This document shows positions 39,006 through 49,067 of a stretch of DNA of 64,000 nucleotides, piece after piece. The position numbers were made by a program, and so were the translations under genes. The notes beneath the pieces were generated by a model. That model was given only the letters and a program-made list of their open reading frames with translations, made no database searches and was not told where the DNA came from. Each line of letters begins with the position of its first letter. Positions within the stretch are counted from its first letter, which is position 1. The stretch is from Oxyruncus cristatus (lineage: Eukaryota > Chordata > Aves > Passeriformes > Cotingidae): NCBI GenBank assembly GCA_013399855.1, contig VXAY01006938.1:720528-784527 (forward strand). Reading direction: 5' to 3'.

Positions 39006-41007
39006 CCTATTATAAAATCATTATGCAGTATTCAAAAGCATCTTCTTTGCTCATTGTTCATTGGTGACAGAACTTAAGCTGCAGAGAAGGCTGTTAAGTC
39101 AACCTTAAAACTGCCAAGGCTTGTAAGATGCGGGAAATGCCAAACCTAAAGCCAAAGGGATTTTTCTCTGCATTTGTCTACATCTCTTGCATGCTACTTA
39201 CCCTGCAAATATACACTAACACTGCTGCTCTACAGGAAAGAGAAAACCAAATGAAAAGTCGTTTGGATGGACAGAGCATTGTTAAACAGGGGGCACAGTG
39301 TTCAAAATGAAACAAATGGAAATTGTTAACTAGGTAGATTTATCTCAAAGCAAAATATCTATAAAGTAGGGGCTTGTTTTCATTTTGAGATAGAGCATAT
39401 AAATACAGTGTAAAACTATAATAATACAATAGTAAGATGAACCTCTGGCTGCAGCATTAGCATTTTTTAAAACAGACATAACATTTCACAAAGTAACAGG
39501 ATAAAGATAACAAATATATCGAATTAGTTTAGGCATCAAGTTTTTAGGTACCTTTTGAAGTACTTTCAGATGAGAGGGATGGAAGCAGAAAAGGATTTTT
39601 AACCAGTTACATTCACTAAAAGGAGGATAAATAAACTGTTTGTGTCGTTTATGCATTTTCTTCCTGAAAGGAAAAAAGGACTTAGAACATTCAGGACCCT
39701 TCTCATTTAAATGTCTGAAACGAAACACAATGGAAGGCATCAACAGTTTGGAAAACAAAGGCTGTCAATCCATCCACTGCAGACTTCCTGATAAATCCTA
39801 ACCCCAGTGAGATTTAACAGGCCACATCGTTAACAGCAAAGACGACCACACCACCAGCACAAATGAAAACTGTTAAGCCTATCAAACAAACAGATGTACA
39901 ACACAGTACTGTGCAGATGAAAACAGCACAGTAACTTTGAGGATACTCATTGGCCTAATTCATGAAAAGAATAAAAGAGAAGAGTCTATGGAGACTCTTA
40001 ATACTCACATAGTGGAAGACCTAATAAAACAGATATTTTGACACATAATGGTTTCACTTCCAGTTGAACCTTTCTGTTACACTGGTCACTGCTTCAGGAA
40101 AATTGTCTTCCCACATCTGCCTGAATGCAGTACCATCAAGCAGACTCAGCAACAACGCAAGCAAATTGATGCCTAAAATCCAGGAATAAAAACTCACCAG
40201 GCAATATTAGCATAGATAAGATATAGAGCAGGTCTTTAATGAAGGCCTTCTGGTGCTAGGAGTACAAAAGCGCTCATCCGTGTCAAGGGGTTCTACAATT
40301 TTGTAGTACTATCCATCCAATCCAAAAACTATCCACCCCAAGATCCACCCCAGAATTGTCCTGCTGGCATGCTTCCCCAGAACTGAGTTGGAGATTTCAA
40401 GACCCCTTTCTTCCTCATCTTCCTCCTCCTCCTTCCAGTACGCATTGTCTTTGGATAAGTTGCTTTAGCTACAACCTTGTTGGTGGTATCTTGTTGTTCC
40501 TGCTTAGAGAGCACATGTTCTTAAACAGGGTGTGTTTGCTATAGTCTTTCCCTGAAAAAGAACCTAAACAAGCCTGAAGAATTCAGAAAATTTGATATGT
40601 AGTGTGAGAATAGGGTTCAATAAACTGCTAAATTGTGAGAAACTACACAGCTATACTAAAAATCCATGTTTACTGCACAGCTACATTAAAATCTACAAAA
40701 AGTTAAAAATCCTAAAAAATTCTAAGGCATCAAAATAAAAATTTGCTCGTATGATGCTCATCAGGCTGGGTTTTGACTGGAAAATAAAATAAGTTGAAAT
40801 ACTTTCCACTTCATCTTCATGGTTTCCATCTTAGTTTCCCTGAAAAAAACCCCCATAACTATTCTAAGTTACTAAAATCACTGAAAAGTATGAAAGTTTC
40901 CTAATTTCTTGATCTAAAGCATAGATCTTAGATTACCACAGTCATAAATGCTCAGATAACACCTCTGTACCTCACTGGCCCTGTATTTTGTTCCATGTGG
41001 AGGAGTT
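39006..41007. other. Intergenic, nothing recognised
   Basis: The sequence is AT-rich and unique-looking. Open frames are short and without domains. Confidence 0.5.
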
Positions 41008-41137
41008 ACATCCCTGGAAGTGTTTAAGGAGACTGGTTGTGGGACTCAGTGCCATGGTCTAGTTGACATCATGTATTTCGGTCATAGGTTGGATTCTACA
41101 ATTTCAGAAGTCTTTTACAACCTAAATCATTCTTTGA
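41008..41137 (+). mobile_element. CR1 LINE 3' tail fragment (sense)
   Basis: About 130 bp match the end of a CR1 subfamily: 'acatccctggaagtgttta', 'actcagtgccatggtctag', 'aggttggattctacaattt', then 'cttttacaacctaaatcat' and 'tctttga'. This is the tail only; no coding part remains. Confidence 0.8.
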
Positions 41138-44100
41138 TTTTTTGCAGTATGGATGGTGTAGAGAAAGAAACATTTCCAGTGCAAAATACAAAAATGTACT
41201 TAACATATATGTGTATTCACAGTTTAAATACTTTGAATAAAATGTATATTAAAATGTAGTTGAAGCTAAGATATGTAGTTTCTTCCACGTTGCCTAGTAA
41301 TGTTATTCCCAAAATATAAATAAGTTGTATTTTCTCAGTGTGTCGGTATTGTTCTTGAATATAATTGACATAAAAATTATGATGGCCAGTGACAGACTGA
41401 ACAGACACTGGGAAACTGGTGAAATGATGAGCACTGTTTTGTTTTCCTCACAACAGTCACTTCTTACGTCAACTGAGCATCAACACTGATTTTGAAACTT
41501 AGAGAGAAGTGTCTTAGATTTGGTATTTGAAACTTGTCTTTTAAACCTTGACGTCTATAGATGACTAACAGAGGATTTTGTTTGGAGGCTTGTTTTTCCT
41601 TTTTTCTTTTTTTTTTATTCAAACTTTTTTCCTTTTTTTCATTTCTTTTTAGTGAATAATTTGCCTAGTCTCTGTGATACAAAAGTAAGGTTTTTTGGAG
41701 GAAAGACCATTTGAAACAAATACATGCTTGCAGCACGCAACTGCTGCAAAGTTGGTAATAAATGTGTGTACTTAACATGATCTTGCAACGAAAGGGGGCT
41801 GTCTTCCAGCGGTTTTCATTGCAGTTCTCCACAAATTTCATCCCAAATGCTAGATATCATTGTGATTCGGAAAGATACAGAAACACAGCTGATGAAATAG
41901 CTGTTGGAGATCAATCAGCTGAGGGAGAAGTGGAGGGTAGAAGTCACTTGCAAATGATCTTACAGAAACGAGCATACAAATCTTAAACTTTTGAAGGCCC
42001 ACTGATGTAAATGGCAACATTTTCTTATGTTAAATTAGACCCTATGAGATGCTATAATCTAGTCTTTGGTGAAGTGTTGACTTGAGAAACATGGCTTGCA
42101 CTTTCAAAGTACTGAAATGTCATACATTAACATCATAATTTAATTTCATATTTTTTAAGTACATTTTTTTCTGGCATTTGAGGGCTGTTCAGCAGAAGGC
42201 TCTCACGTAACCTTGTTTTTAGAAGAAGAAATAAAAGATCAAAATATGCTATATGGAGCAGGTGACGTGATTCTCTGTGTCTAGGTCCCTTGCAACATAG
42301 GCAAAAAGTTGCAGTTTTTGCTGTAGGCACAGCTGACATCATCTCTGCATTGTTGTGTCTCTTGTATGTGTGCAGCATGATCTAGAAAGCAGGTCATAAT
42401 GGAGACAATCCCACTGCAAGGCTGATAGTACAAGCTGTGCACAAAAGAACAGTATACAGCTACATACAGCAGAGATACGTTACCTTTCTATTTGTTGTAC
42501 TTCTCAATGTGTTCAAATGATTTCCAGATGATGAGTTTTGTTAGTATAGAATTAAGGTAGGATTTTAAATTTTGTTTAAAGGTCTCATGATAATAACCTG
42601 GCATATTTTAGAGCCAAGGCTGAAAAACTAATCACTACATATGTGATCAGGAGAAATTGCTATGATGAATCGGACTACTTCAATTTAGTTCAAAGCCCTA
42701 TTACCTATTACTGGTGTTCTCATGTAACAGAAGCTTCAGAGGAAAAGGCAAATAGAACTGCTTCAGGTTAGTGGGGGTGCAGCAAGACTTCCATTGTCTG
42801 TAGTTCAGGAAATATGAAAACCTTTACCTTTTACCCCATCCAAACATCTTATCTCTTTGCGTTAACTTAGTATTCTAATGAGAGGTACTTATTTCCTGTA
42901 TAAAACATCCAGGTCACCTTCCAAGATACCTAACTTTTTGCTGAAGTTTTTCAAGTGCATAAGAAAACACTCTTATTTCTGAGGCTGTCACTGTCCAGCT
43001 TAATGCCTTTCACATACAAAGCTTTCTCAACAAGAGCAGAGATGCTGTGCTGTGCAGGTCTGTGATACTTCAGACAGCTTGCTGGCATGGCCAAGAGCCC
43101 ATGAGAGAGGCTGATTCCCCCTTTACTCAGTTTAATGCCCTATTCTCATCTATAGTACCTTTCAATACTTCCTTACCTCTCCCCTTCTGTCTTCACAGGT
43201 CCAGAAGATGAACAATTTGTTCCATTACCCAATGGAAAACTGCCAGGGCACAGCTTGGTTTTCTGCAGCTGAGAAAGCCACAAGGTGAGCAACCTCCCAC
43301 CCTCCCCTCTCTTAAGTCACATAGAGGTCAGTGTAGCAGTAGCTCAGATATGGCTTTGTGCACCCATAACCTGCTGGAATGGGTGCCCTGGACTTGAGAT
43401 TTCTCTGTTTATCTTGTCTGCTTTGCAGCCTGTTCTTACGCTGCTGCAGCAGCCAGTGCCATGACACCAGGACACACAGGCTTACCTGAGCTGGCATTCA
43501 GCTTGGTAAGTTAAGTTCAGCTAGCAAAGAACTGCAGTTAGCAATTCAACACGTAGTCAGTCCAAGAATCTTCAGAAAGACATAATCAAATTCCAGCCTC
43601 TTTTTAAAATTATGGAAACTACACTCAGTAACCACATCTAAATGTGAAGTCATGGATCTTGAAGCCTAATTCTGTGCTGTTTTTAAAAACAAACAAAACT
43701 CTTGCCCTTTGTTGTAAACCGAGTCTCAAACGTATTTATCCGCAGCAATACAGAGCATTAAAATGTATGTTGCATAAACAAAATACTTTTATTAGACTAG
43801 TACATGGGTTATTTTAAACCAAGAATTAAAACACCGTTGGTATTAAACTGTTGTTTCAGTTCATTTCACTAAAGTCAAAGTTACTGTAGATTACTCAGGA
43901 GGTGATATTTATCTGGAAAAAAAAAGTTTTTTAAAATATAGGTGGAATTTCTTTTTCCTCTTTTTATTAAGCATGTTTTGGCTATATAATTTAAACTAGA
44001 CAATTTAGGTAATAGAGCCTAACACTAAGCAAACCCAGAACTTAATTGGAACTTTTAATAGACTGTTTTATTGATCTGTTCCTGCTTCTGGTGTGAAAAT

Positions 44101-46892
44101 TATCCCATAACTACTTTTATGCTTTCATTTCATTAAATACAATTACTTTTCATTGTGCTCTCTGAAAGAGCTCCACCCAAGAAAAACATTGGAGATACTC
44201 CAGATATCTAATCCAGCTTATTAGCTAACTGCTTCTAAGACTCCTAGATAGAGAAAACTCTTCTATTGTTTCTTTTTGTTTTATAGAAGCATCATAACAC
44301 TCTTTCCCTACCTGGACACCAACCACGTCCAGGCTGGTACAGTACTCAGAAATGGAAAAGCATACTCGGGTGTGGCCTCTACAGACCACATTGTCACCTG
44401 AGCGTTCAGTTACAGTGGTTTTCCATAGAGTCTGAAATGTAAGAAAACACCAGGTCACAGGCAAAACAAAGAGCAGTCTCTTCTAAAACGAGAGACCCTT
44501 TATACAATAAACAGACTCAGTGTGCTACTTCAAAATGATTCAGAGGCAAGACAAATTAAGCCTCAACTTAGATTAAAAAATGGTAACTTGGTGTATATAT
44601 ATCCTTCAAGCCCACAGACCGACTTGCGAATTATTACAATTTGTTGTTTTAAATATCAGCTGTATCAGAAACCTCATTCTGGCCTAAGTTCTACCATCTT
44701 GCTGCTGTGCAAACAAGGCCGAGTTAGTTATCCTGCAGCTCCTTTGGGATGGTATTACAAGCAACCTTGTGGCTTTTGTATCAGATAATATGGTTACATT
44801 ACTTCAGGGATCAGGTAACCTTTTGGATACATTTCTATTCTTAAAGGGTATCTCTCATAGGCTCAATGATAGTAATTTTTCTGTCGATCCGCAGTTGTAA
44901 GAAATCTTATTAGCAATACTTCGCTCATCACCTAAACCAGTGGCTGTTTGTACGCTCCTCAAATGCAAAACAAAATCTTAACTTAGGTCTCCTCCTTCAG
45001 TGAGAAAGATGTGTCAAGTCAGTCCCACTGAGTCTTTTTATTGTACCACTGTAATGGGATCATTTTCAGCATGTGCCCATTTCCTCAAAGGAACAAGTGG
45101 GGCCTGTCTCTGTGCTCTTCATTGATCCTGATGTCTCAACAGTCTTGGCTAGATAGGATGAAAAACCTGGACTGCTTTACCTTTTTTAAGGGACAATTGG
45201 ATGAAAGGGGTTCCAGCTTTAATAAGTATTTCCTTTTCTTCTCCCCCCTCGTCAGTGTAGGAGCAACATAAGTTGATGCAACCTAAACTCCTTGTCAAAT
45301 AATTTAACCCAGACCAGTAACACCCTTCTGATGTAACACCCCACCCTGATGACTGTCATCCTATGAAAGACTTAACTGCATTAACTTAAATTCATGTGCA
45401 GTTAAGAAGAGGAACCTCTCTCATACAGCATTTCTTCTGTGCATCCATGGTAGGTTCCTGTACTTTTTGTTGATCTTTTATTGCTGCCCATATGCCAAAC
45501 ATTCTTCTGCCAGCATCCAAATATATCTGTTCTCAAAAGATTTAACATGGATTTATTTAATAATATAAAATTTCATATATAGTCTGATATTTATCCCAAT
45601 GTATATATAGCAAATAGGGTTGAAAAACACAGATTTTCCAACAAGTGTTTACATTTCCATTTAATATGAGAATACTTTCCCGTTATATAGTAGGAATATG
45701 AAGTACAGAAAAAATAAATTAATATAATGATCTGGGAAAGAGAAATGTTACTGTTGTAGAGAGTCATCTCCTGCATCTAGAGGAAATATCACACATACCT
45801 TATAAAGTTGTACACAGTACTGTAACAGATAAGACATAATTTTCCAATTTCCTGGAAGAGAGTCATGAAACCCATTTATAAACAACTAGCTTGTATTTTC
45901 TCCGGAATAAATCACATGAATTACATGTAGAAACTGGAGTAAGGAGGGATTATATAGCAGTGCCATTAAAACAGTCAAAAAAAAGCACTGATCCTACAGT
46001 TGAATCTGAGTAGTCATACACCTGAGCAGTTTCATACACCAAGAACAGTTTCTCCAAAAAGTCTGATCAAAATTCACTAATACAATCAAACAGAACAATA
46101 ATATTAGCATTTGAAGAGTATGACAGTACAGTAAGGCCATTGAAAATATCCCTGTTTCATCAATTACATTCCAACAAAAATCATAATATGAATCACAAGT
46201 ATACTGCATAGCTACATAAGCACCAAGATAATATAATATAAAGTAAAACCTTATCCATAAAGTCCCTCTGGTAAAAGGTCCCCTATAAAAAATGCCAATT
46301 TTTAATGTACATTTAAGTACTTATGGCAAGAGGTACTGATTCCATAAATGAAAAGTCACTGCAAAGTCTGAAAAAAAATCCAAAACTTGAAAAAAAATCA
46401 AAAGTATAGCATTTTCTGATGGTCTGAGAAACAGCAAAATTCACTCCAGTTCCTGAGATAAATTGCAAATTTACTAGATTGTACCACACTCTCTTTCCCA
46501 TCTTCTCTTACACACTGCACACAAGGTCGGCACTGAAGCTTCTACTAAACTTACAAGTCAGCAAAGCATGTGAAAGCTCAAAACATTCACATTTCCTTTT
46601 CCATTATAAAAATAAGAGACTGGCAACTTAGGTGAGAAACAGATAGACTTTTACCACAGTCTGTCAAAATAATTTCCAGGTAGAGGCAGTTGTTTTAAAT
46701 TAACTGCACTTACATGTTTTAAACTAACATAATTTTGCGTTTCTATCCTGTTTTCACTGACAACTGTGCTCTTATTCATGCATCTGCTGTTTAAAAGAGC
46801 GCTCCATACATGAGTTCAAACTCCTAGGGTCAAATTTTTTAAAAGAGCATGTGTCACCTAACAGCTCAGCAGGTCTCTGTATGCTGGAACCA
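41138..46892. other. 3' flank of NANP, no further gene seen
   Basis: AT-rich sequence downstream of NANP on the minus strand. The NANP 3' UTR must begin at 46,892 and run leftwards. One candidate polyadenylation signal is AATAAA on the minus strand at 45,552-45,557, and an ATTAAA variant lies near 46,300. The sequence alone does not show which, if either, is used. A pyrimidine-rich run lies at 41,600-41,650. No other gene or repeat is recognised. Confidence 0.4.
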
Positions 46893-47393
46893 TCAATGTG
46901 CTTCATTGCTACTAGCCATATGGTCAGTTCCTAACTTAGCATTAATGTTGTGCTCCATCTTCTGTAAAACTGCTGGAAGATCCAGAACAGAAGAAATAAT
47001 ATAATGAGGTACTGGGGAGGTATCTACAAGGGTCGTCATCGCTTTGTTTAACCAGACCGTTGCTTTCAAGCCAGCATTCAGGCCTCCTTGAATATCTGTA
47101 TCTAGAGAGTCACCAACCATCACACACTCTGCGGGCTGCACTCCCAGGAGATCGCAGCAGTAATGAAATATGGATGGCGCCGGTTTCTCTTCTTTCTGCT
47201 CTCCCCCCACAACGATGGCATCGAAGTAGGGCTGACAGGCGCACGCCTCGATCTTCTCCCTCTGAGTCTGCCTGTCGCCGTTCGTGAGGAGCAGCAGGCG
47301 GACTCTCTTCCGCAGCTCCGTGAGCATCTCCCGCGTGTCCTCGGCCAGCGTCAGGTGCTGCAGCCGCGTCGTCTTCCACAGGTAATAGCACTC
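46893..47393 (-). CDS. NANP: NANP terminal exon (coding part)
   Basis: This part encodes 166 residues from ECYYLWK to the stop. It is intact and ends at the gap edge, so its true splice acceptor lies inside the N run. It covers the end of the cap domain and most of the HAD core, including motifs II to IV. Confidence 0.93.
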   Translation of the reverse strand, partial: ECYYLWKTTRLQHLTLAEDTREMLTELRKRVRLLLLTNGDRQTQREKIEACACQPYFDAIVVGGEQKEEKPAPSIFHYCCDLLGVQPAECVMVGDSLDTDIQGGLNAGLKATVWLNKAMTTLVDTSPVPHYIISSVLDLPAVLQKMEHNINAKLGTDHMASSNEAH

Positions 47394-47909
47394 NNNNNNN
47401 NNNNNNNNNNNNNNNNNNNNNNNNNNNNNNNNNNNNNNNNNNNNNNNNNNNNNNNNNNNNNNNNNNNNNNNNNNNNNNNNNNNNNNNNNNNNNNNNNNNN
47501 NNNNNNNNNNNNNNNNNNNNNNNNNNNNNNNNNNNNNNNNNNNNNNNNNNNNNNNNNNNNNNNNNNNNNNNNNNNNNNNNNNNNNNNNNNNNNNNNNNNN
47601 NNNNNNNNNNNNNNNNNNNNNNNNNNNNNNNNNNNNNNNNNNNNNNNNNNNNNNNNNNNNNNNNNNNNNNNNNNNNNNNNNNNNNNNNNNNNNNNNNNNN
47701 NNNNNNNNNNNNNNNNNNNNNNNNNNNNNNNNNNNNNNNNNNNNNNNNNNNNNNNNNNNNNNNNNNNNNNNNNNNNNNNNNNNNNNNNNNNNNNNNNNNN
47801 NNNNNNNNNNNNNNNNNNNNNNNNNNNNNNNNNNNNNNNNNNNNNNNNNNNNNNNNNNNNNNNNNNNNNNNNNNTCGAAGAACACCGCCTTGACGCCGTG
47901 CAGCCCCAT
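46893..47909 (-). CDS. NANP: N-acylneuraminate-9-phosphatase (two exons, interrupted by an assembly gap)
   Basis: NANP removes the 9-phosphate from N-acetylneuraminate-9-phosphate, the last step before free sialic acid, in the cytosol. It belongs to the haloacid dehalogenase (HAD) phosphatases. Visible coding parts are 47,875-47,909 (first 11 codons plus two bases, MGLHGVKAVFF) and 46,893-47,393 (166 C-terminal residues and a TGA stop). The second part carries HAD motif II (LLLLTNGD), the motif III lysine (in EEKPAPSIF) and motif IV (VMVGDSLDTD). The N run between them hides the rest of motif I and the cap domain. The start codon has a strong GCCATGG context. The usual family length is about 248 residues, so about 70 are missing. 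The frame stays open across the Ns only because unknown bases were read through; an intron should lie inside. The C-terminal tail after VLQKME differs from what I recall of mammals and may be lineage-specific. Confidence 0.95.
   Translation of the reverse strand: MGLHGVKAVFFXXXXXXXXXXXXXXXXXXXXXXXXXXXXXXXXXXXXXXXXXXXXXXXXXXXXXXXXXXXXXXXXXXXXXXXXXXXXXXXXXXXXXXXXXXXXXXXXXXXXXXXXXXXXXXXXXXXXXXXXXXXXXXXXXXXXXXXXXXXXXXXXXXXXXXXXXXXXXXXXXECYYLWKTTRLQHLTLAEDTREMLTELRKRVRLLLLTNGDRQTQREKIEACACQPYFDAIVVGGEQKEEKPAPSIFHYCCDLLGVQPAECVMVGDSLDTDIQGGLNAGLKATVWLNKAMTTLVDTSPVPHYIISSVLDLPAVLQKMEHNINAKLGTDHMASSNEAH
47394..47874. other. Assembly gap (481 N)
   Basis: A run of N inside NANP between the start of exon 1 and the terminal exon. 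The flanking DNA is very GC-rich, a common cause of such gaps. The gap must contain the remaining exon 1 coding sequence and the intron, so its stated length is probably not literal. Confidence 0.98.
47875..47909 (-). CDS. NANP: NANP first exon, start of coding sequence
   Basis: The first 35 coding bases run from the ATG to the gap. The residues lead into the HAD motif I aspartate (FFD...), which is cut by the gap after two bases of its codon. Confidence 0.9.
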
Positions 47910-48480
47910 GGCGCCGCCTCCCCCCCGAGCCGCCCCGCTGGAACGGCGGAGGGAGCGCCCCGACCCGCCGGCACAGCCGCCCGTGCCGGGCACAGCAAGG
48001 CGGGGCCGCCCGGACCCGCCCCGGGCCCGCCCCTCGCGTCAGGCCCAGGGGGCGGTGCTGGAGGGGAGTGCGTTCACGACTGGGCGGTGGAGGGAGTTCG
48101 GCCCCTCCCGCCAGGAAAGGGAGGTTGAACTCAGGCAAGGCCCGGGAATAGGCTCTGAGGAGACCCCGCCCAGATTCCGAGAGTCTGTGCCGGGCTTGGC
48201 GGGGGGAAGAAAGGCTGCGGGAGCTCCGGTGCCCGGGGAGCCGCAGCGCCTGGCGCGCTTCCTGCCATACCGGCGGCGGGCGGGGATCAGAACGCGGGGG
48301 GAAAGGGAGCCGTGGCGGGGCGGCGGCTGAGCCAGGGATTAGGCTGCACATGCCTAAGGAGGGAGTAGGGAAAGAAGGAGGGAGTAGGGAAAGGAGGGAG
48401 AGGCAAGCAGGCATGCGGGACGCGGCGGTAGCGGGTGACGCGGCGGTACCGGGTGGTGCCCCGCCGTGGGGTTTATGGTG
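47910..48480. promoter_or_regulatory. CpG island promoter of NANP
   Basis: GC-rich sequence with dense CpGs begins inside the NANP coding region (about 47,200) and continues upstream of the ATG to about 48,480. No TATA box is visible on the minus strand close to the start, which fits a housekeeping CpG promoter. Long open frames on both strands here are a by-product of GC richness. Two tandem duplications lie at the distal edge (48,358-48,402 and 48,419-48,454). Confidence 0.75.
48358..48454. repeat. G-rich tandem duplications at the island edge
   Basis: The unit GGAGGGAGTAGGGAAAG is duplicated at about 48,359-48,395 and followed by another GGAGGGAG. The 18-bp unit GACGCGGCGGTAGCGGGT is then duplicated with one change at 48,419-48,436 and 48,437-48,454. 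The first block has at least five GGG runs on the plus strand and could form a G-quadruplex. Confidence 0.8.
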
Positions 48481-48626
48481 TGCGGTTTGGTGTTTTGTTT
48501 GGTAATTTTTTCCCTCTGTTTAGGAATGCTCTCTAGGTGAGACAACGGACAGCTGGCATCTGATTGAAAAACACCTGTTGAAATGCTGCCAGGGAACAGC
48601 TTTGCCGTGAAAAGATTCCTCCCGCG

Positions 48627-49067
48627 GTGCTTCCACGGGGGAAGGACCGCGCGGCGACTCCCGCTCCCGTTCCTTGTCCGTTCCCGGCCGTTGGCGGCAG
48701 CTCCTCTCCCTGTGCTGGCCCCGGAGCTAGCGGCCTGCCTGGTGTCGTACTCGCGGCTGCTGTCGCTGGGGAAGCCTGTTACCAGCCTTATAAAAGGTCA
48801 CCAGCGAGGTCTCTACACGATGTCGCTGGCGCTTGGCGCCCAAAGATGCCGAAGTCTGTAGGTTTGCTCTTCGGAGCATTCCATGCACGGGCGTTGGTGA
48901 ACAGAGAGCTGCACAAGGGAGAAGGAGGACACACGCGAGAGATTCGATTCATTGCGCCTTTCCCGGCTTCTCTGTTGCCTTCTGGAGCGCGTTCTCCCGC
49001 AGAGTCACCTGCAGGCAAAGCAAACCACAGCACTGGGGTTGAATCATCCATAAACAAATGTTCGTGA
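48627..49067 (+). other. Unrecognised 146-codon open frame in GC-rich DNA
   Basis: The open frame lies between the two genes, transcribed away from NANP. I recognise no domain. An internal ATG at 48,846 (MPKSVGLLFGAFH...) sits about 50 bp after a TATA box at 48,789 and would leave a 73-residue product. The length is within chance expectation for GC-rich DNA, and I see no convincing splice pattern. It could be a divergent promoter transcript, a first exon or nothing. Confidence 0.2.
48789..48795 (+). promoter_or_regulatory. TATA box (TATAAAA)
   Basis: A perfect TATAAAA followed by GG lies in GC-rich surroundings, where such a match is unlikely by composition. It would place a plus-strand start near 48,820. 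No known gene begins there. Confidence 0.4.

Noticed and set aside
46893..48414. Open frames of 215 to 434 codons running through the N gap on both strands
   Set aside because: They stay open only because N codons cannot be stops. Only the NANP frame has homology, and even there the join through the gap is not real coding sequence.
48935..48955. tRNA B-box-like GATTCGATTC
   Set aside because: No matching A-box or cloverleaf can be drawn around it, so it is not called as a tRNA or SINE.
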